From positions 1 through 64,000 of the forward strand of contig NZ_JAHEWN010000014.1 in the NCBI RefSeq assembly GCF_018598555.1: a DNA stretch of 64,000 nt, given 5' to 3'. Positions 27,028 through 35,344 of the stretch are shown piece after piece. Under the pieces are notes generated by a model that was given only the letters and a program-made list of their open reading frames with translations, ran no database searches and was not told the origin of the DNA. The translations under genes were made by a program, and so were the position numbers. Position 1 is the first letter of the stretch. Each line of letters starts with the position of its first letter. This stretch comes from Curtobacterium aurantiacum. GTDB taxonomy: Bacteria; Actinomycetota; Actinomycetes; Actinomycetales; Microbacteriaceae.

Positions 27028-28908
27028 TCAGGGGCGGAGGACGTCCGCCGACGTGTTCTGCTGCCGGTGCAGCTGGGCGTACGTGCCGTCGAGGGCGAGG
27101 AGTTCGTCGTGCGTGCCCTGCTCGACGATCCGGCCGTGGTCGAGGACGAAGATCACGTCGGCGTCGCGGATCGTCGACAGCCGGTGCGCGATCGAGATCG
27201 TGGTGCGGCCCGCCGCCGCGGTGTCGAGCGCCGTCTGCACGACGTGCTCGGAGATGGAGTCGAGCGCGCTGGTGGCCTCGTCGAGGACGAGCACCGGCGG
27301 GTCCTTGAGGAGCACCCGCGCGATGGCGATGCGCTGCTTCTCGCCCCCGGACAGGCGGTAGCCGCGCTCCCCCACGACGGTGTCGTAGCCGTCCGGGAAC
27401 GACGCGATGGTGTCGTGGATGTTCGCCGCACGGGCCGCCCGCTCGAGCTCGTCGTCCGTGGCGTCGGGCTTGGCGTACCGCAGGTTCTCGCCGATCGTGG
27501 CGTGGAACAGGTACGTCTCCTGGCTGACGATGCCGACGTGCCGCATCAGGTCCTCGTGCACCAGGTCGCGGACGTCCTGCCCGGCGAAGCGCACCGACCC
27601 CTCGGTCGCCTCGTACAGCCGCGGCACCAGGTAGGACACCGTCGTCTTGCCCGCGCCGGAGGGACCGACGAACGCCGCGAACTGCCCGGGGCGGAGCTCG
27701 AACGACACCCCGCGCAGGGTCGGCTTGTCTGCCTCGCCGTCCGGGTAGGTGAAGACGACGTCCTCGAAGGCGACGTGACCGACCTTCGACTCGTCCACGG
27801 GCCGGGCGGTCGGCGAGTCCGTGATCGCCGGCTCGAGGTCGAAGTACTCGAAGATGCGGGCGAAGAGCGCACCGGAGGTCTGCAGGTCGAGGACCACGCG
27901 CAGCAGCCCCACGGTCGGGAACAGCAGCCGCGACTGCACCGTCGTGAAGGCGACGATGGTGCCGGCCGTGACCGGGACGTCACCGATGATCAGGTACGCG
28001 GCGACGACGTAGATGATCGCCGGGATGATCGACAGGAAGATCTGCACGATCGCGAAGAACCACTGCCCGGACATCTGCTGCCGCACCTGCAGGGTGATCT
28101 GGTTGCGGTTCTCGTCCCCGTAGCGACGGGTCTCGCTGGCCTGCTGGTTGAAGCTCTTCGCGAGCAGGATGCCGGAGACGCTCAGCGCCTCCTGCGTGAT
28201 CGCCGTCATGTCGGACAGCGACTCCTGCGTCTGCGCGGCGATCCGCGCGCGCACCTGACCGACCCGGCGCTGCGCGATCACGAGCAGGGGCAGCAGGACC
28301 ACCGCGACCAGGGTCATCTGCCAGCTCAGCAGCAGCATCGCGACCACGGCGGCGATCACGGTCACCGTGTTGCCGAGCACCGACGAGATCGTGTTGTTCA
28401 GCACGCTCGCCACACCGCCGACGTCGTTCTGCAGGCGGGACTGGATCACCCCGGTCTTGGTGCGGGTGAAGAACGCGAGCTCCATCCGCTGCAGGTGTGC
28501 GAACAGGCGCATCCGCATCGCGCCCATGACCTTGTTGCCGACCGTCGCGGTCAAGTAGGTCTGCCACACGCCGACCCCGGCGCTCGCGATCCAGAGCAGG
28601 ACCATCGCCGACACGAGCTCGACCAGCACCGGGACGTCGGGGCGACCGGACGGCGGGAACAGTCCCCGGTCGAACGCCTGCTGGGTGAGCAGCGGCGGCA
28701 CCACCGAGATGGCCGCGCCGACCAGCACGAGCACGACCGTCAGCACGATCGCCCGGCGGTGCGGCTGGAAGAGCGTGGCGATGCGCCGGACCAGGTGCGG
28801 GATCTTCGGCGCCTCGGCGTTGGCGGCCTTCTGCGCGCGGAAGTCGCCGCTCGAGATGCGCCCGCCCCCGCGCGGACCGCCGCCCCGCCCGCCGTGTCCC
28901 ATGCTCAT
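27028..28908 (-). CDS. ABC exporter, fused permease and ATPase
   Basis: The 626-residue half-transporter has six membrane helices in the first 350 residues and one ATPase domain with Walker A GPSGAGKTT, Q-loop VSQETYLF, signature LSGGEKQR, and Walker B VLDEATSALD. It would act as a homodimer, exporting a lipid, peptide or drug. The N-terminus is Gly/Arg-rich (MSMGHGGRGGG) and cytoplasmic. The ATG at 28908 was chosen over the next ATG two codons on because TACGGT lies six bases before it. It is divergent from the amino-acid permease. The substrate is unknown. Confidence 0.9.
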   Translation of the reverse strand: MSMGHGGRGGGPRGGGRISSGDFRAQKAANAEAPKIPHLVRRIATLFQPHRRAIVLTVVLVLVGAAISVVPPLLTQQAFDRGLFPPSGRPDVPVLVELVSAMVLLWIASAGVGVWQTYLTATVGNKVMGAMRMRLFAHLQRMELAFFTRTKTGVIQSRLQNDVGGVASVLNNTISSVLGNTVTVIAAVVAMLLLSWQMTLVAVVLLPLLVIAQRRVGQVRARIAAQTQESLSDMTAITQEALSVSGILLAKSFNQQASETRRYGDENRNQITLQVRQQMSGQWFFAIVQIFLSIIPAIIYVVAAYLIIGDVPVTAGTIVAFTTVQSRLLFPTVGLLRVVLDLQTSGALFARIFEYFDLEPAITDSPTARPVDESKVGHVAFEDVVFTYPDGEADKPTLRGVSFELRPGQFAAFVGPSGAGKTTVSYLVPRLYEATEGSVRFAGQDVRDLVHEDLMRHVGIVSQETYLFHATIGENLRYAKPDATDDELERAARAANIHDTIASFPDGYDTVVGERGYRLSGGEKQRIAIARVLLKDPPVLVLDEATSALDSISEHVVQTALDTAAAGRTTISIAHRLSTIRDADVIFVLDHGRIVEQGTHDELLALDGTYAQLHRQQNTSADVLRP

Positions 28909-28914
28909 GGAGCC

Positions 28915-28920
28915 ACCGTA
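28915..28920 (-). promoter_or_regulatory. -10 hexamer TACGGT for a leaderless ABC exporter mRNA
   Basis: TACGGT ends six bases before the ATG at 28908, a spacing shared with several genes in this window. Confidence 0.5.
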
Positions 28921-29028
28921 GCCCCGCGCTCGGACATCGACCGCCCTGTCCACAGCACCGCAGTATTTGACCCCGTTCAGGGGGCGTGCGAGCATGTGCC
29001 GTCCCCGTCCCCGCACCACCGAGGTCCC

Positions 29029-30453
29029 ATGTCGTCCGCGCCGTCACGTCCCACGTCCCTGGGGGCCCAGCTCGCCCGCCGCAAGCCGATCGAGCAGCTG
29101 CAGGCCGAAGCCTCCCGCGGTGTGAACGGGGAACCGCTCCGTCGGTCGCTCGGGGTCTGGCAGCTGACGATGATCAGCGTCGGGGCCACGCTCGGCACCG
29201 GCATCCTGGTCGTCCTCGGCACCGCGGTCCCGCTCGCCGGTCCGGCCGTCTGGATCTCGTTCGTCGTCGCGGGGATCGCCGCGCTGCTGTCCGCGCTGTC
29301 CTACGCCGAGATGGCCGGCGCCGTCCCGACCTCGGGGTCCAGCTACTCCTACACCTACGCCACGATGGGCGAGGGCATCGCCTGGATCTGCGGCTGGTGC
29401 CTCGTGCTCGAGTACGCCGTCTCGGTGGCCGCGGTCGCCGTCGGCGCGAGCGAGTACGTCGACGAGACCCTCCGCGTGTTCGGGTTGCACCTGCCCACCG
29501 CACTCTCCGCTCCCCCGGTCGACGGCGGCGTGGTCAACCTGCCCGCGGCGGTCCTGGTCCTGCTCGCCACCGTCGTGCTGCTGCCAGGCGCCCGCGAGAG
29601 CGCCTGGGTGAACACGGTCATGGTGATCGTGAAGATCGCCCTGCTCGTCTTCTTCGTCGTCGTGGCCTTCACGGCGTTCCAGGCGCGGAACTTCGAGCCG
29701 CTCGCCCCGATGGGTGCCGCCGGCGTCACCGCCGCAGCCTCCCGCCTGTTCTTCTCGTACATCGGGTTCGACGCCGCCTCCACCGCCGGAGAAGAGGCGA
29801 AGAACCCCCGCCGCGACCTCCCCCGCGCGATCATCGGCTCCATCGCCCTCATCACCGCGCTGTACATCCTGGTGGCGATCGCCGCCATCGGTGCCCGCTC
29901 GTGGACGGCGTTCTCGTCGTCCGAGGCTTCGCTCGTCCGCATCGTCGTCGACGTCACGGGGCAGCCGCTCGTCGCCCTCGTGTTCTCCATCGGGGCCGTC
30001 GTGGCCATCGCCAGTGTCGTCCTCACCGTCCTGTACGGCCAGACCCGCATCCTCCTCACGATGTCCCGCGACGGCCTGGTGCCGAAGGTCTTCGGCCGGG
30101 TCTCCCGACGCACCGGCACCCCGATCGCGAACACCCTCATCGTCGGGATCCTCGTGACGATCGTCGCTGCACTCGTGCCCCTCGGGGAGCTCGCCGACGC
30201 CACGAGCATCGGCACCCTCGTCGCCTTCGCCCTGGTGAACGTGTCCGTCATCGTGCTCCGGCGCTCGCAGCCCGACCTCGAGCGCTCCTACCGCGTGCCG
30301 CTGTTCCCCGTCGTGCCGATCCTCGGCGCCCTGAGCTGCGTCCTCCTCGCGGTGTTCCTCGGCGCCACCACCTGGATCGCCTTCGGCATCTGGATGGTCG
30401 CCGGCGCCCTGCTCTACCTGGCCTACGGCCGCCGCCACAGCACCCTGCGCTGA
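29029..30453 (+). CDS. APC-family amino-acid permease
   Basis: The 474-residue transporter has about twelve to fourteen membrane segments. Helix 1 carries the consensus ISVGATLGTGILVVLG, where glycine-rich unwinding binds the amino-acid backbone. A further family segment, FFSYIGFDAASTAGEEAKNP, lies near residue 242-261. It resembles YfnA/CAT-type cationic or neutral amino-acid transporters. The ATG at 29029 has GAGG just upstream. It stands alone and reads toward the palindrome at 30481. Which amino acid it carries cannot be told. Confidence 0.9.
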   Translation: MSSAPSRPTSLGAQLARRKPIEQLQAEASRGVNGEPLRRSLGVWQLTMISVGATLGTGILVVLGTAVPLAGPAVWISFVVAGIAALLSALSYAEMAGAVPTSGSSYSYTYATMGEGIAWICGWCLVLEYAVSVAAVAVGASEYVDETLRVFGLHLPTALSAPPVDGGVVNLPAAVLVLLATVVLLPGARESAWVNTVMVIVKIALLVFFVVVAFTAFQARNFEPLAPMGAAGVTAAASRLFFSYIGFDAASTAGEEAKNPRRDLPRAIIGSIALITALYILVAIAAIGARSWTAFSSSEASLVRIVVDVTGQPLVALVFSIGAVVAIASVVLTVLYGQTRILLTMSRDGLVPKVFGRVSRRTGTPIANTLIVGILVTIVAALVPLGELADATSIGTLVAFALVNVSVIVLRRSQPDLERSYRVPLFPVVPILGALSCVLLAVFLGATTWIAFGIWMVAGALLYLAYGRRHSTLR

Positions 30454-30480
30454 CGCCCGCCGGGCCCGCCCGCGCCGGAC

Positions 30481-30542
30481 TTCACGGACTCACCGACACT
30501 TCACGCGCGCCGCGGCCCGTGAGCTGTCGGTGAGCCCGTGAA
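30481..30542. repeat. inverted repeat of the TGAGCGACA family, copy 1
   Basis: Arms 30481-30498 and 30525-30542 pair at 17 of 18 positions (TTCACGG/ACTCACCGACA type) around 26 bases. Inside, a second, shorter pairing TCACCGACA...TGTCGGTGA is contained. It lies 28 bases after the permease stop and may serve as its terminator. Related palindromes occur at 31593 and 40931. Confidence 0.8.
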
Positions 30543-30646
30543 CTCGTTCCGTGGTCCCTCCCTCCACAGCTGCCACGTCGAGACCAGTCGTCCACACATG
30601 TCGTCCGGGACCACCGGTGACAAGCGATGACGACGAGCATCACGGC

Positions 30647-31573
30647 ATGAACGAGAGCACCCACCGCTCGCACCTGCTCCGCGCGACCACGCAGGACCCC
30701 GCCCACGCGAGACTCCTGCAGCGCCAGCACTCCTCGGGTGCGTTGGTCCGCCTGCTCGCGGGCGTGTACATCGCGGCGGAGGAGTGGGAAGCGCTGAGCT
30801 CCGCCGGCCGGCATCTGACCCGCGCACGGGCGATCGCGCCGCGGCTCCGTGCCGGTTCGGTGTTCTCCCACGTCACTGCCGCGCTGATCCACGGCTGGCC
30901 GCTGGTCGAGAACGCACCGGATCGCGTCCATGTGGTCGACCCCGCTGTCCCGGTCATCCAGCACCGAGCCGGTCTCGTCCGGCATCCGAACAGCGTGCCA
31001 CCGCGCACCGCCGCCGTCGCCTTCGACGGCGTTCCGGTCACGGCTCCGCTCGACACCGCGACGGCGCTCATCACGACAGGGTCACCCCACGCTGCCGCCG
31101 TGCCCGTCGACGCGGCGATCCGTCAGGGGACGGTCGCGCTGGACGACCTCCGCGGCGCGGTCCCCGTCCGCCCTGCACGGGGTTCGGTGCGCGCCGAGAC
31201 GGTCATCTCGGCGCTCGATGCACGGCACGAGTCCGTCGGCGAATCGTTCGCCGCGATCCGGTTCGTACAGCTCGGACTCCCCCGGTGCGAGCCGCAGGTC
31301 GAGTTCCGACACCGAGACGGCACGGTTGACCGCGTCGACTTCTGGTTCCCGTCGCTCGGCGTCGTCGTGGAGTTCGACGGCAGGCAGAAGTACGTCGACC
31401 CGTCGATGCTGCAGGGTCGTGACCCCGCTGACGTCCTCTGGGCGGAGAAGCGTCGCGAGGACCGGCTCCGCACACTCGCCGTCGTCAGGGCCGTCATCCG
31501 CGTGACCTGGTGGCACCTCGTCGAGCCCGACCGCCTCCTCGCGCTCTTCCGCTCCCACGGCATCCTCGTCTGA
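30647..31573 (+). CDS. AbiEi/DUF559-like protein (winged helix plus endonuclease-like fold)
   Basis: The 308-residue protein has two parts. Residues 1-190 resemble the AbiEi-type regulator/antitoxin fold (RLLAGVYIAAEEW, then SVFSHVTAALIHGWP). The C-terminal part, residues about 220-305, looks like a DUF559/Vsr-like PD-(D/E)XK fold: VDFWFPSLGVVVEFDGRQKY shows Asp then Glu-x-Asp at the catalytic spacing. Such genes are frequent orphans in actinobacteria; their role is not known, though the N-terminal family is linked to abortive-infection systems. No AbiEii toxin partner is next to it. Palindromes bracket it on both sides. The start ATG at 30647 is the first that preserves the family N-terminus. 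Confidence 0.72.
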   Translation: MNESTHRSHLLRATTQDPAHARLLQRQHSSGALVRLLAGVYIAAEEWEALSSAGRHLTRARAIAPRLRAGSVFSHVTAALIHGWPLVENAPDRVHVVDPAVPVIQHRAGLVRHPNSVPPRTAAVAFDGVPVTAPLDTATALITTGSPHAAAVPVDAAIRQGTVALDDLRGAVPVRPARGSVRAETVISALDARHESVGESFAAIRFVQLGLPRCEPQVEFRHRDGTVDRVDFWFPSLGVVVEFDGRQKYVDPSMLQGRDPADVLWAEKRREDRLRTLAVVRAVIRVTWWHLVEPDRLLALFRSHGILV

Positions 31574-31592
31574 CCAGTGCGAGTTCACGCGG

Positions 31593-31636
31593 TGACCGAC
31601 ACCTCACGGGCGGGAGCGCGCGTGAAGTGTCGCTCA
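31593..31636. repeat. inverted repeat of the TGAGCGACA family, copy 2
   Basis: TGACCGACACCTCACG (31593-31608) pairs with CGTGAAGTGTCGCTCA (31621-31636) at 14 of 16 positions. It lies 20 bases after the AbiEi-like stop codon, so that gene sits between two members of the same palindrome family. Confidence 0.75.
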
Positions 31637-31687
31637 GCGCGAAACACCCCCGCCGCGCGCCAAACCCGTGCCTCCGCCCAGCACACG

Positions 31688-31723
31688 ACGAAGGCCGCCA
31701 CCCCGAGGGGCAGCGGCCTTCGT
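31688..31723 (-). terminator. terminator of the rplJ-rplL operon
   Basis: An 11-base perfect stem (ACGAAGGCCGC with its complement), extended by a C-rich/G-rich inner stem, lies 18 bases after the rplL stop. Confidence 0.8.
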
Positions 31724-31740
31724 GACCGAAACGGTCGAGA

Positions 31741-32121
31741 CTACGCGAGCTCGATCGTGGCGCCGGCACCCTCAAGGGTGGCCTTGGCCTTGTCGGCGGT
31801 CTCCTTGTTGACACCCTCGAGGATCTTGGCGTCGGCGGTCTCGACGAGCGCCTTGGCCTCACCGAGGCCGAGCGACGTCAGGCCACGGACCTCCTTGATG
31901 ACCTGGATCTTCTTGTCACCAGCGGACTTGAGGATGACGTCGAACTCGGTCTTCTCCTCAGCGGCCTCGGCCGGGGCAGCGGCGGCCGGAGCGGCAGCAG
32001 CGGCCGGGGCAGCAGCGGTGACCTCGAAGACCTCTTCGAACTTCTTCACGAAGTCCGAGAGCTCGATGAGCGTGAGCTCCTTGAAGGCCTCGATGAGCTC
32101 GTCCTGCGAAAGCTTCGCCAT
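31741..32121 (-). CDS. rplL: 50S ribosomal protein L7/L12
   Basis: The 126-residue protein forms the ribosomal stalk that recruits translation GTPases. The N-terminal dimerisation segment ([25 protein letters not shown]) is followed by an alanine-rich hinge near residues 34-52 and the globular C-terminal domain with [18 protein letters not shown] and [10 protein letters not shown]. Length is normal. It follows rplJ by 51 bases in the same operon, giving the extra copies the stalk needs through its own ribosome binding site. Confidence 0.98.
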   Translation of the reverse strand: MAKLSQDELIEAFKELTLIELSDFVKKFEEVFEVTAAAPAAAAAPAAAAPAEAAEEKTEFDVILKSAGDKKIQVIKEVRGLTSLGLGEAKALVETADAKILEGVNKETADKAKATLEGAGATIELA

Positions 32122-32172
32122 GATTTTCTCCTACTACTAGCTAGTACGTGTGGTTGATGAACGCGTGCCTGG

Positions 32173-32688
32173 TCAGGCCGCGGACTCCTGCTTCTCGCGA
32201 AGGGCGTCCACGGTGCGGACGGCCTGCGAGAGGGGTGCCTGGAACAGGTACGCAGCACCGAACAGCGAGGCCTTGAGTGCGCCGGCGAGCTTGCCGAGCA
32301 GCACTTCACGGGACTCGAGGTCGGCGAGCTTGTCCACCTCGGTCGCGGAGAGCGGGTTACCGTCGAAGTAACCACCCTTCACCACGAGCTCGGGGTTCGC
32401 CTTGGCGAATGCACGCAGCGACTTCGCGACGGCGACGGTGTCACCGTGGACGAAGGCGAGAGCGGACGGACCGGCGAGCTCGTCGTCGAACGACGAGATA
32501 CCGGCGTTGTTCGCCGCGATCTTGGTCAGCGTGTTCTTCACCACGGCGTACGTGGCGTGCTCACGGATCGAGTTGCGGAGCTCCTTGAGCTGCGCGACCG
32601 TGAGACCGCGGTACTCGGTGAGCAGAACGGCGTTCGAGCTACGGAAGGACTCCGTGAGCTCGGCGACCGCAGCTTCCTTGTTCGCCAT
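32173..32688 (-). CDS. rplJ: 50S ribosomal protein L10
   Basis: The 171-residue protein anchors L7/L12 dimers on the ribosome. The N-terminal [15 protein letters not shown] and the [16 protein letters not shown] segment identify it. The ATG at 32688 has a strong AAGGAG box eight bases upstream. It lies behind an L10-type leader with an attenuator (separate entries), so the L10-L12 complex probably controls its own operon. Confidence 0.98.
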   Translation of the reverse strand: MANKEAAVAELTESFRSSNAVLLTEYRGLTVAQLKELRNSIREHATYAVVKNTLTKIAANNAGISSFDDELAGPSALAFVHGDTVAVAKSLRAFAKANPELVVKGGYFDGNPLSATEVDKLADLESREVLLGKLAGALKASLFGAAYLFQAPLSQAVRTVDALREKQESAA

Positions 32689-32732
32689 GGTTCTCCTTGG
32701 GGGTCTTGCCGGCAGCCCCAGGTCCACGAACG

Positions 32733-32762
32733 AAAAAAGCTCCGGCGCAGAGGCTCGGAGCT
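32733..32762 (-). terminator. attenuator in the L10 leader
   Basis: AGCTCCG pairs with CGGAGCT over a 11-base loop, followed in the minus strand by six T residues. It sits about 45 bases before rplJ, the classic place for premature termination controlled by L10-L12 binding. Confidence 0.8.
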
Positions 32763-32885
32763 GCTCCCCCGAGAACGGGCGGAGTGGTTCGGAACACCTG
32801 CGCGGGATGCCTCACGAGTGAGGACCTTCGGTCACGATGTTCACAAACACGTTGCGAGCAGCACGACATCCGGCGGTCTTTGGCT
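32763..32885 (-). ncRNA. ribosomal protein L10 leader RNA
   Basis: Between the promoter and the attenuator the minus strand contains the L10-binding type of sequence GAGGCATCCCGCGCAGGTG, with flanking complementary segments. The L10-L12 complex would bind here to regulate the operon. Ends are approximate; the family assignment rests on the conserved core and position. Confidence 0.7.
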
Positions 32886-32891
32886 TCGAGA

Positions 32892-32920
32892 ACTGTACCA
32901 GACGCCGTGGGCGTGACCAA
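32892..32920 (-). promoter_or_regulatory. promoter of rplJ-rplL
   Basis: On the minus strand TTGGTC (32920-32915) and TACAGT (32897-32892) are separated by exactly 17 bases, a good housekeeping sigma promoter. The predicted start near 32885 opens the L10 leader. Confidence 0.7.
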
Positions 32921-32925
32921 ACACC

Positions 32926-32967
32926 GGACTGGAGGCGCGGGGCGGCCCCGCCCCGCGCCTCCAGACC
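32926..32967 (-). terminator. GGAGGC-family hairpin after the sensor kinase gene
   Basis: Arms 32926-32945 and 32948-32967 match at 19 of 20 positions around a two-base gap. It abuts the stop codon of the kinase gene at 32969 and ends just upstream of the rplJ -35 element, so it separates the two transcription units. Confidence 0.8.
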
Positions 32968-32968
32968 G

Positions 32969-34504
32969 CTAGTGGGCCGGGTCCACCGCAGCGGGCGTCG
33001 CGGACCAGTCCGCGGACCCAGCGGAACCATCGGACCCCGCGGAGCCCGCGGCCCCAGCGGACCCAGCCGCGGCTGCGGCTGCGGCGGCCGCAGCCGGGTC
33101 GCGCGGCAGGTGCACCGTGAACACGGTGTCCCCCGGCTCGCTCGTGACCTCGACCCTGCCGCCGTGGGCCTGCACGACCGCGTCCACGATCGCGAGCCCG
33201 AGCCCGGTCGACCCGACCGAACGCGAGCGCGAGCTGTCGGCCCGGGCGAACCGCTCGAACAGCTTCGGCAGGAACTCCGGGTCGATCCCCTGCCCGGTGT
33301 CGCGCACGGTCAGGTCCACACCGTCGGCGACAGGGGTGAGGCCGACCGTGATGCGGGTGCCCTCGGGCGTGTGGGTCCGGGCGTTCGTGACGAGGTTCAC
33401 GATGACCTGGTGCAGCCGCGCGGCGTCACCCGTGACCGTCACCGGCTCCGGCGGGACGTCGACCTCGATGACGTGGTCGGGCGAAGCGGCGTGCGCGTCG
33501 TTGACCGCGTCGAGCACCAGGCCGGTGAGGTCGACGTCGGCGAACTGGATCTCGCGGCCCTCGTCGAGCCGGGCGAGGAGCAGCAGGTCCTCGACCATCG
33601 AGGTCATCCGGATGGACTCTGACTCGATGCGGCTCATCGCGTAGACGACGTCCTGCGGCAGATCGGCGCCCATGCGCCGGGTGAGTTCGGCGTACCCGCG
33701 CACCGAGGCGAGCGGGGTGCGGAGCTCGTGCGAGGCGTCGGCGACGAACTGCCGCACCTTCTGCTCGGAGCGTTCGCGGGCCTGCATCGCGCCGCTGATG
33801 TGCCCGAGCATCCGGTTGAAGGCGCTGCCCACCCGTCCGACCTCGGTGCGGGGGTCGGTGTCGGGGACGCGGACGCCGTCGAGTGCGTCGCTGCGGTCGA
33901 GGGGCATCCGCGCGACGGTGGACGCGGTCTCGGCGACGCGGTCGAGCGGTCGCAGGGAGCGGCGGACCACCAGGGCGGCGACGAGCGATGCTGCCAGGAG
34001 CGCGAGCGCGGTGACGACGAGCACCACCCCGAGGAGCTTCCAGACGCTCTCGTACACCGGTGCCATCGGGAGCCCCACAACGAGCACCGCGGGTCCGACG
34101 GTCGCTGCGGTCACCCGGTAGCGACCGAGGTCGCCGCCGAGGTCGACCGTGTGCGGCTGCTTGTCGACCTGCACGCCGCCGAGCGGTGCGACCACCGATC
34201 CGGAGAGGCGCTCGATCCCCCCGGCGTTGTCGAGCACGCTGCCGACGACGACGTCCCCGTTGAGGAAGTAGACGGTCAGGGTGCCGGACGCCTGTCCGGA
34301 CGGACGACCGATGTCGAGGCCGGGCCCGTTCCCGCCCTGCTGCTCGACGGATCGCTGGGCGCGGTCCGTGGCGAACTGCAGCTGTTCGTCGATCGCGGAG
34401 CGCTGGATCGAGAACAGCGCGATGATGCTGCCCGCCCCGATCACCGCACTCACGGCGACGACGAGGGCGACGATGCTCAGGACGAGCCGGCGCCGCAGGG
34501 TCAC
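32969..34504 (-). CDS. two-component sensor histidine kinase
   Basis: The 511-residue kinase has membrane helices near residues 7-32 and 158-181 enclosing an external sensor of about 125 residues. A HAMP segment follows, then HisKA with the phospho-acceptor His259 in DASHELRTPL. The HATPase_c domain shows NLVTNARTHT (N box), VRDTGQGI (G1) and STGLGLAIV (G2). A poly-Ala/Gly/Ser tail ends the protein. The GTG start overlaps the stop of the response-regulator gene by four bases (GTGA), so the two are translationally coupled. The signal is unknown. Confidence 0.94.
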   Translation of the reverse strand: MTLRRRLVLSIVALVVAVSAVIGAGSIIALFSIQRSAIDEQLQFATDRAQRSVEQQGGNGPGLDIGRPSGQASGTLTVYFLNGDVVVGSVLDNAGGIERLSGSVVAPLGGVQVDKQPHTVDLGGDLGRYRVTAATVGPAVLVVGLPMAPVYESVWKLLGVVLVVTALALLAASLVAALVVRRSLRPLDRVAETASTVARMPLDRSDALDGVRVPDTDPRTEVGRVGSAFNRMLGHISGAMQARERSEQKVRQFVADASHELRTPLASVRGYAELTRRMGADLPQDVVYAMSRIESESIRMTSMVEDLLLLARLDEGREIQFADVDLTGLVLDAVNDAHAASPDHVIEVDVPPEPVTVTGDAARLHQVIVNLVTNARTHTPEGTRITVGLTPVADGVDLTVRDTGQGIDPEFLPKLFERFARADSSRSRSVGSTGLGLAIVDAVVQAHGGRVEVTSEPGDTVFTVHLPRDPAAAAAAAAAAGSAGAAGSAGSDGSAGSADWSATPAAVDPAH

Positions 34505-35241
34505 GAGGTCGGCTTGATGACGTACCCGACGCCGCGCACGGTGTGGATCATCGGGGTCTCGCCCGCGTCGATCTTCTTGCGCAGGTAGGAGATGTAGATC
34601 TCGACGACCGACGACTTGCCGCCGAAGTCGTACGACCAGACGCGGTCCAGGATCTGCGCCTTCGAGAGCACGCGGCGGGGGTTGCGCATCAGGAAGCGCA
34701 GCAGTTCGAACTCGGTGGCGGTGAGCTCGATCGGGCGTCCGGCCCGGGAGACCTCGTACGACTCCTCGTCGAGCACCAGGTCGCCCACGACGATGCGGGA
34801 GTCGCCGGCCTCGGAGATCGAGATCTGCGAGCGGCGGATGAGTCCGCGCAGACGCGCCACCACCTCTTCGAGGGAGAACGGCTTCGTGACGTAGTCGTCG
34901 CCGCCGGCGGTGAGCCCGGTGACGCGGTCCTCGACGCTGTCCTTCGCGGTGAGGAAGAGCACCGGGGTGTCGTCGTTGTTCTGCCGCAACCGGCTCAGCA
35001 CCTGCAGGCCGTCGAGGTCCGGCATCATCACGTCGAGCACCATCGCGTCCGGCTTGAACTCCCGCGCCGTCGACAGGGCGTCCTGTCCGCCGTTCGCACT
35101 CTTGACGTCCCAGCCCTCGTACCGGAGCGCCATGGACAACAGGTCGGTGAGGCTGGCTTCGTCGTCGACGACGAGGATGCGCAACGGGGTTCCGTCGGCA
35201 CGCGTGAGGCGCGGGGCTGCTGCAGGCTGGGAGATGGTCAC
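34501..35241 (-). CDS. OmpR-family response regulator
   Basis: The 246-residue regulator has a receiver domain with acidic pocket Asp26/Asp27 (VVDDE), phospho-acceptor Asp70 (LDVMMPD) and the conserved Lys in YVTKPFS. The winged-helix domain follows, with ELTATEFELLRFL, the recognition-helix part VVEIYISYLRKKID and RGVGYV. I set the start at GTG 35241 (VTISQPAAAP); GATACT seven bases upstream could drive a leaderless message. It is co-transcribed with the kinase and faces the acyl-CoA dehydrogenase-like operon. Confidence 0.94.
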   Translation of the reverse strand: MTISQPAAAPRLTRADGTPLRILVVDDEASLTDLLSMALRYEGWDVKSANGGQDALSTAREFKPDAMVLDVMMPDLDGLQVLSRLRQNNDDTPVLFLTAKDSVEDRVTGLTAGGDDYVTKPFSLEEVVARLRGLIRRSQISISEAGDSRIVVGDLVLDEESYEVSRAGRPIELTATEFELLRFLMRNPRRVLSKAQILDRVWSYDFGGKSSVVEIYISYLRKKIDAGETPMIHTVRGVGYVIKPTS

Positions 35242-35332
35242 GTCTTCGAGTATCGAGAGATTCCTATGAGGCGTCTGTGGAGCGGCCCAGTGCGTTCTGT
35301 GGATCGAGGACACGTCCTCGTCCGCCGCTCCG

Positions 35333-35338
35333 TAGGTT
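35333..35338 (+). promoter_or_regulatory. -10 hexamer TAGGTT for the acyl-CoA dehydrogenase/PIG-L/GT2 operon
   Basis: TAGGTT is six bases before the ATG at 35345, predicting a leaderless message for the whole three-gene operon. The 103-base gap also holds the start region of the divergent response regulator. Confidence 0.55.
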
Positions 35339-35344
35339 GGCAGC

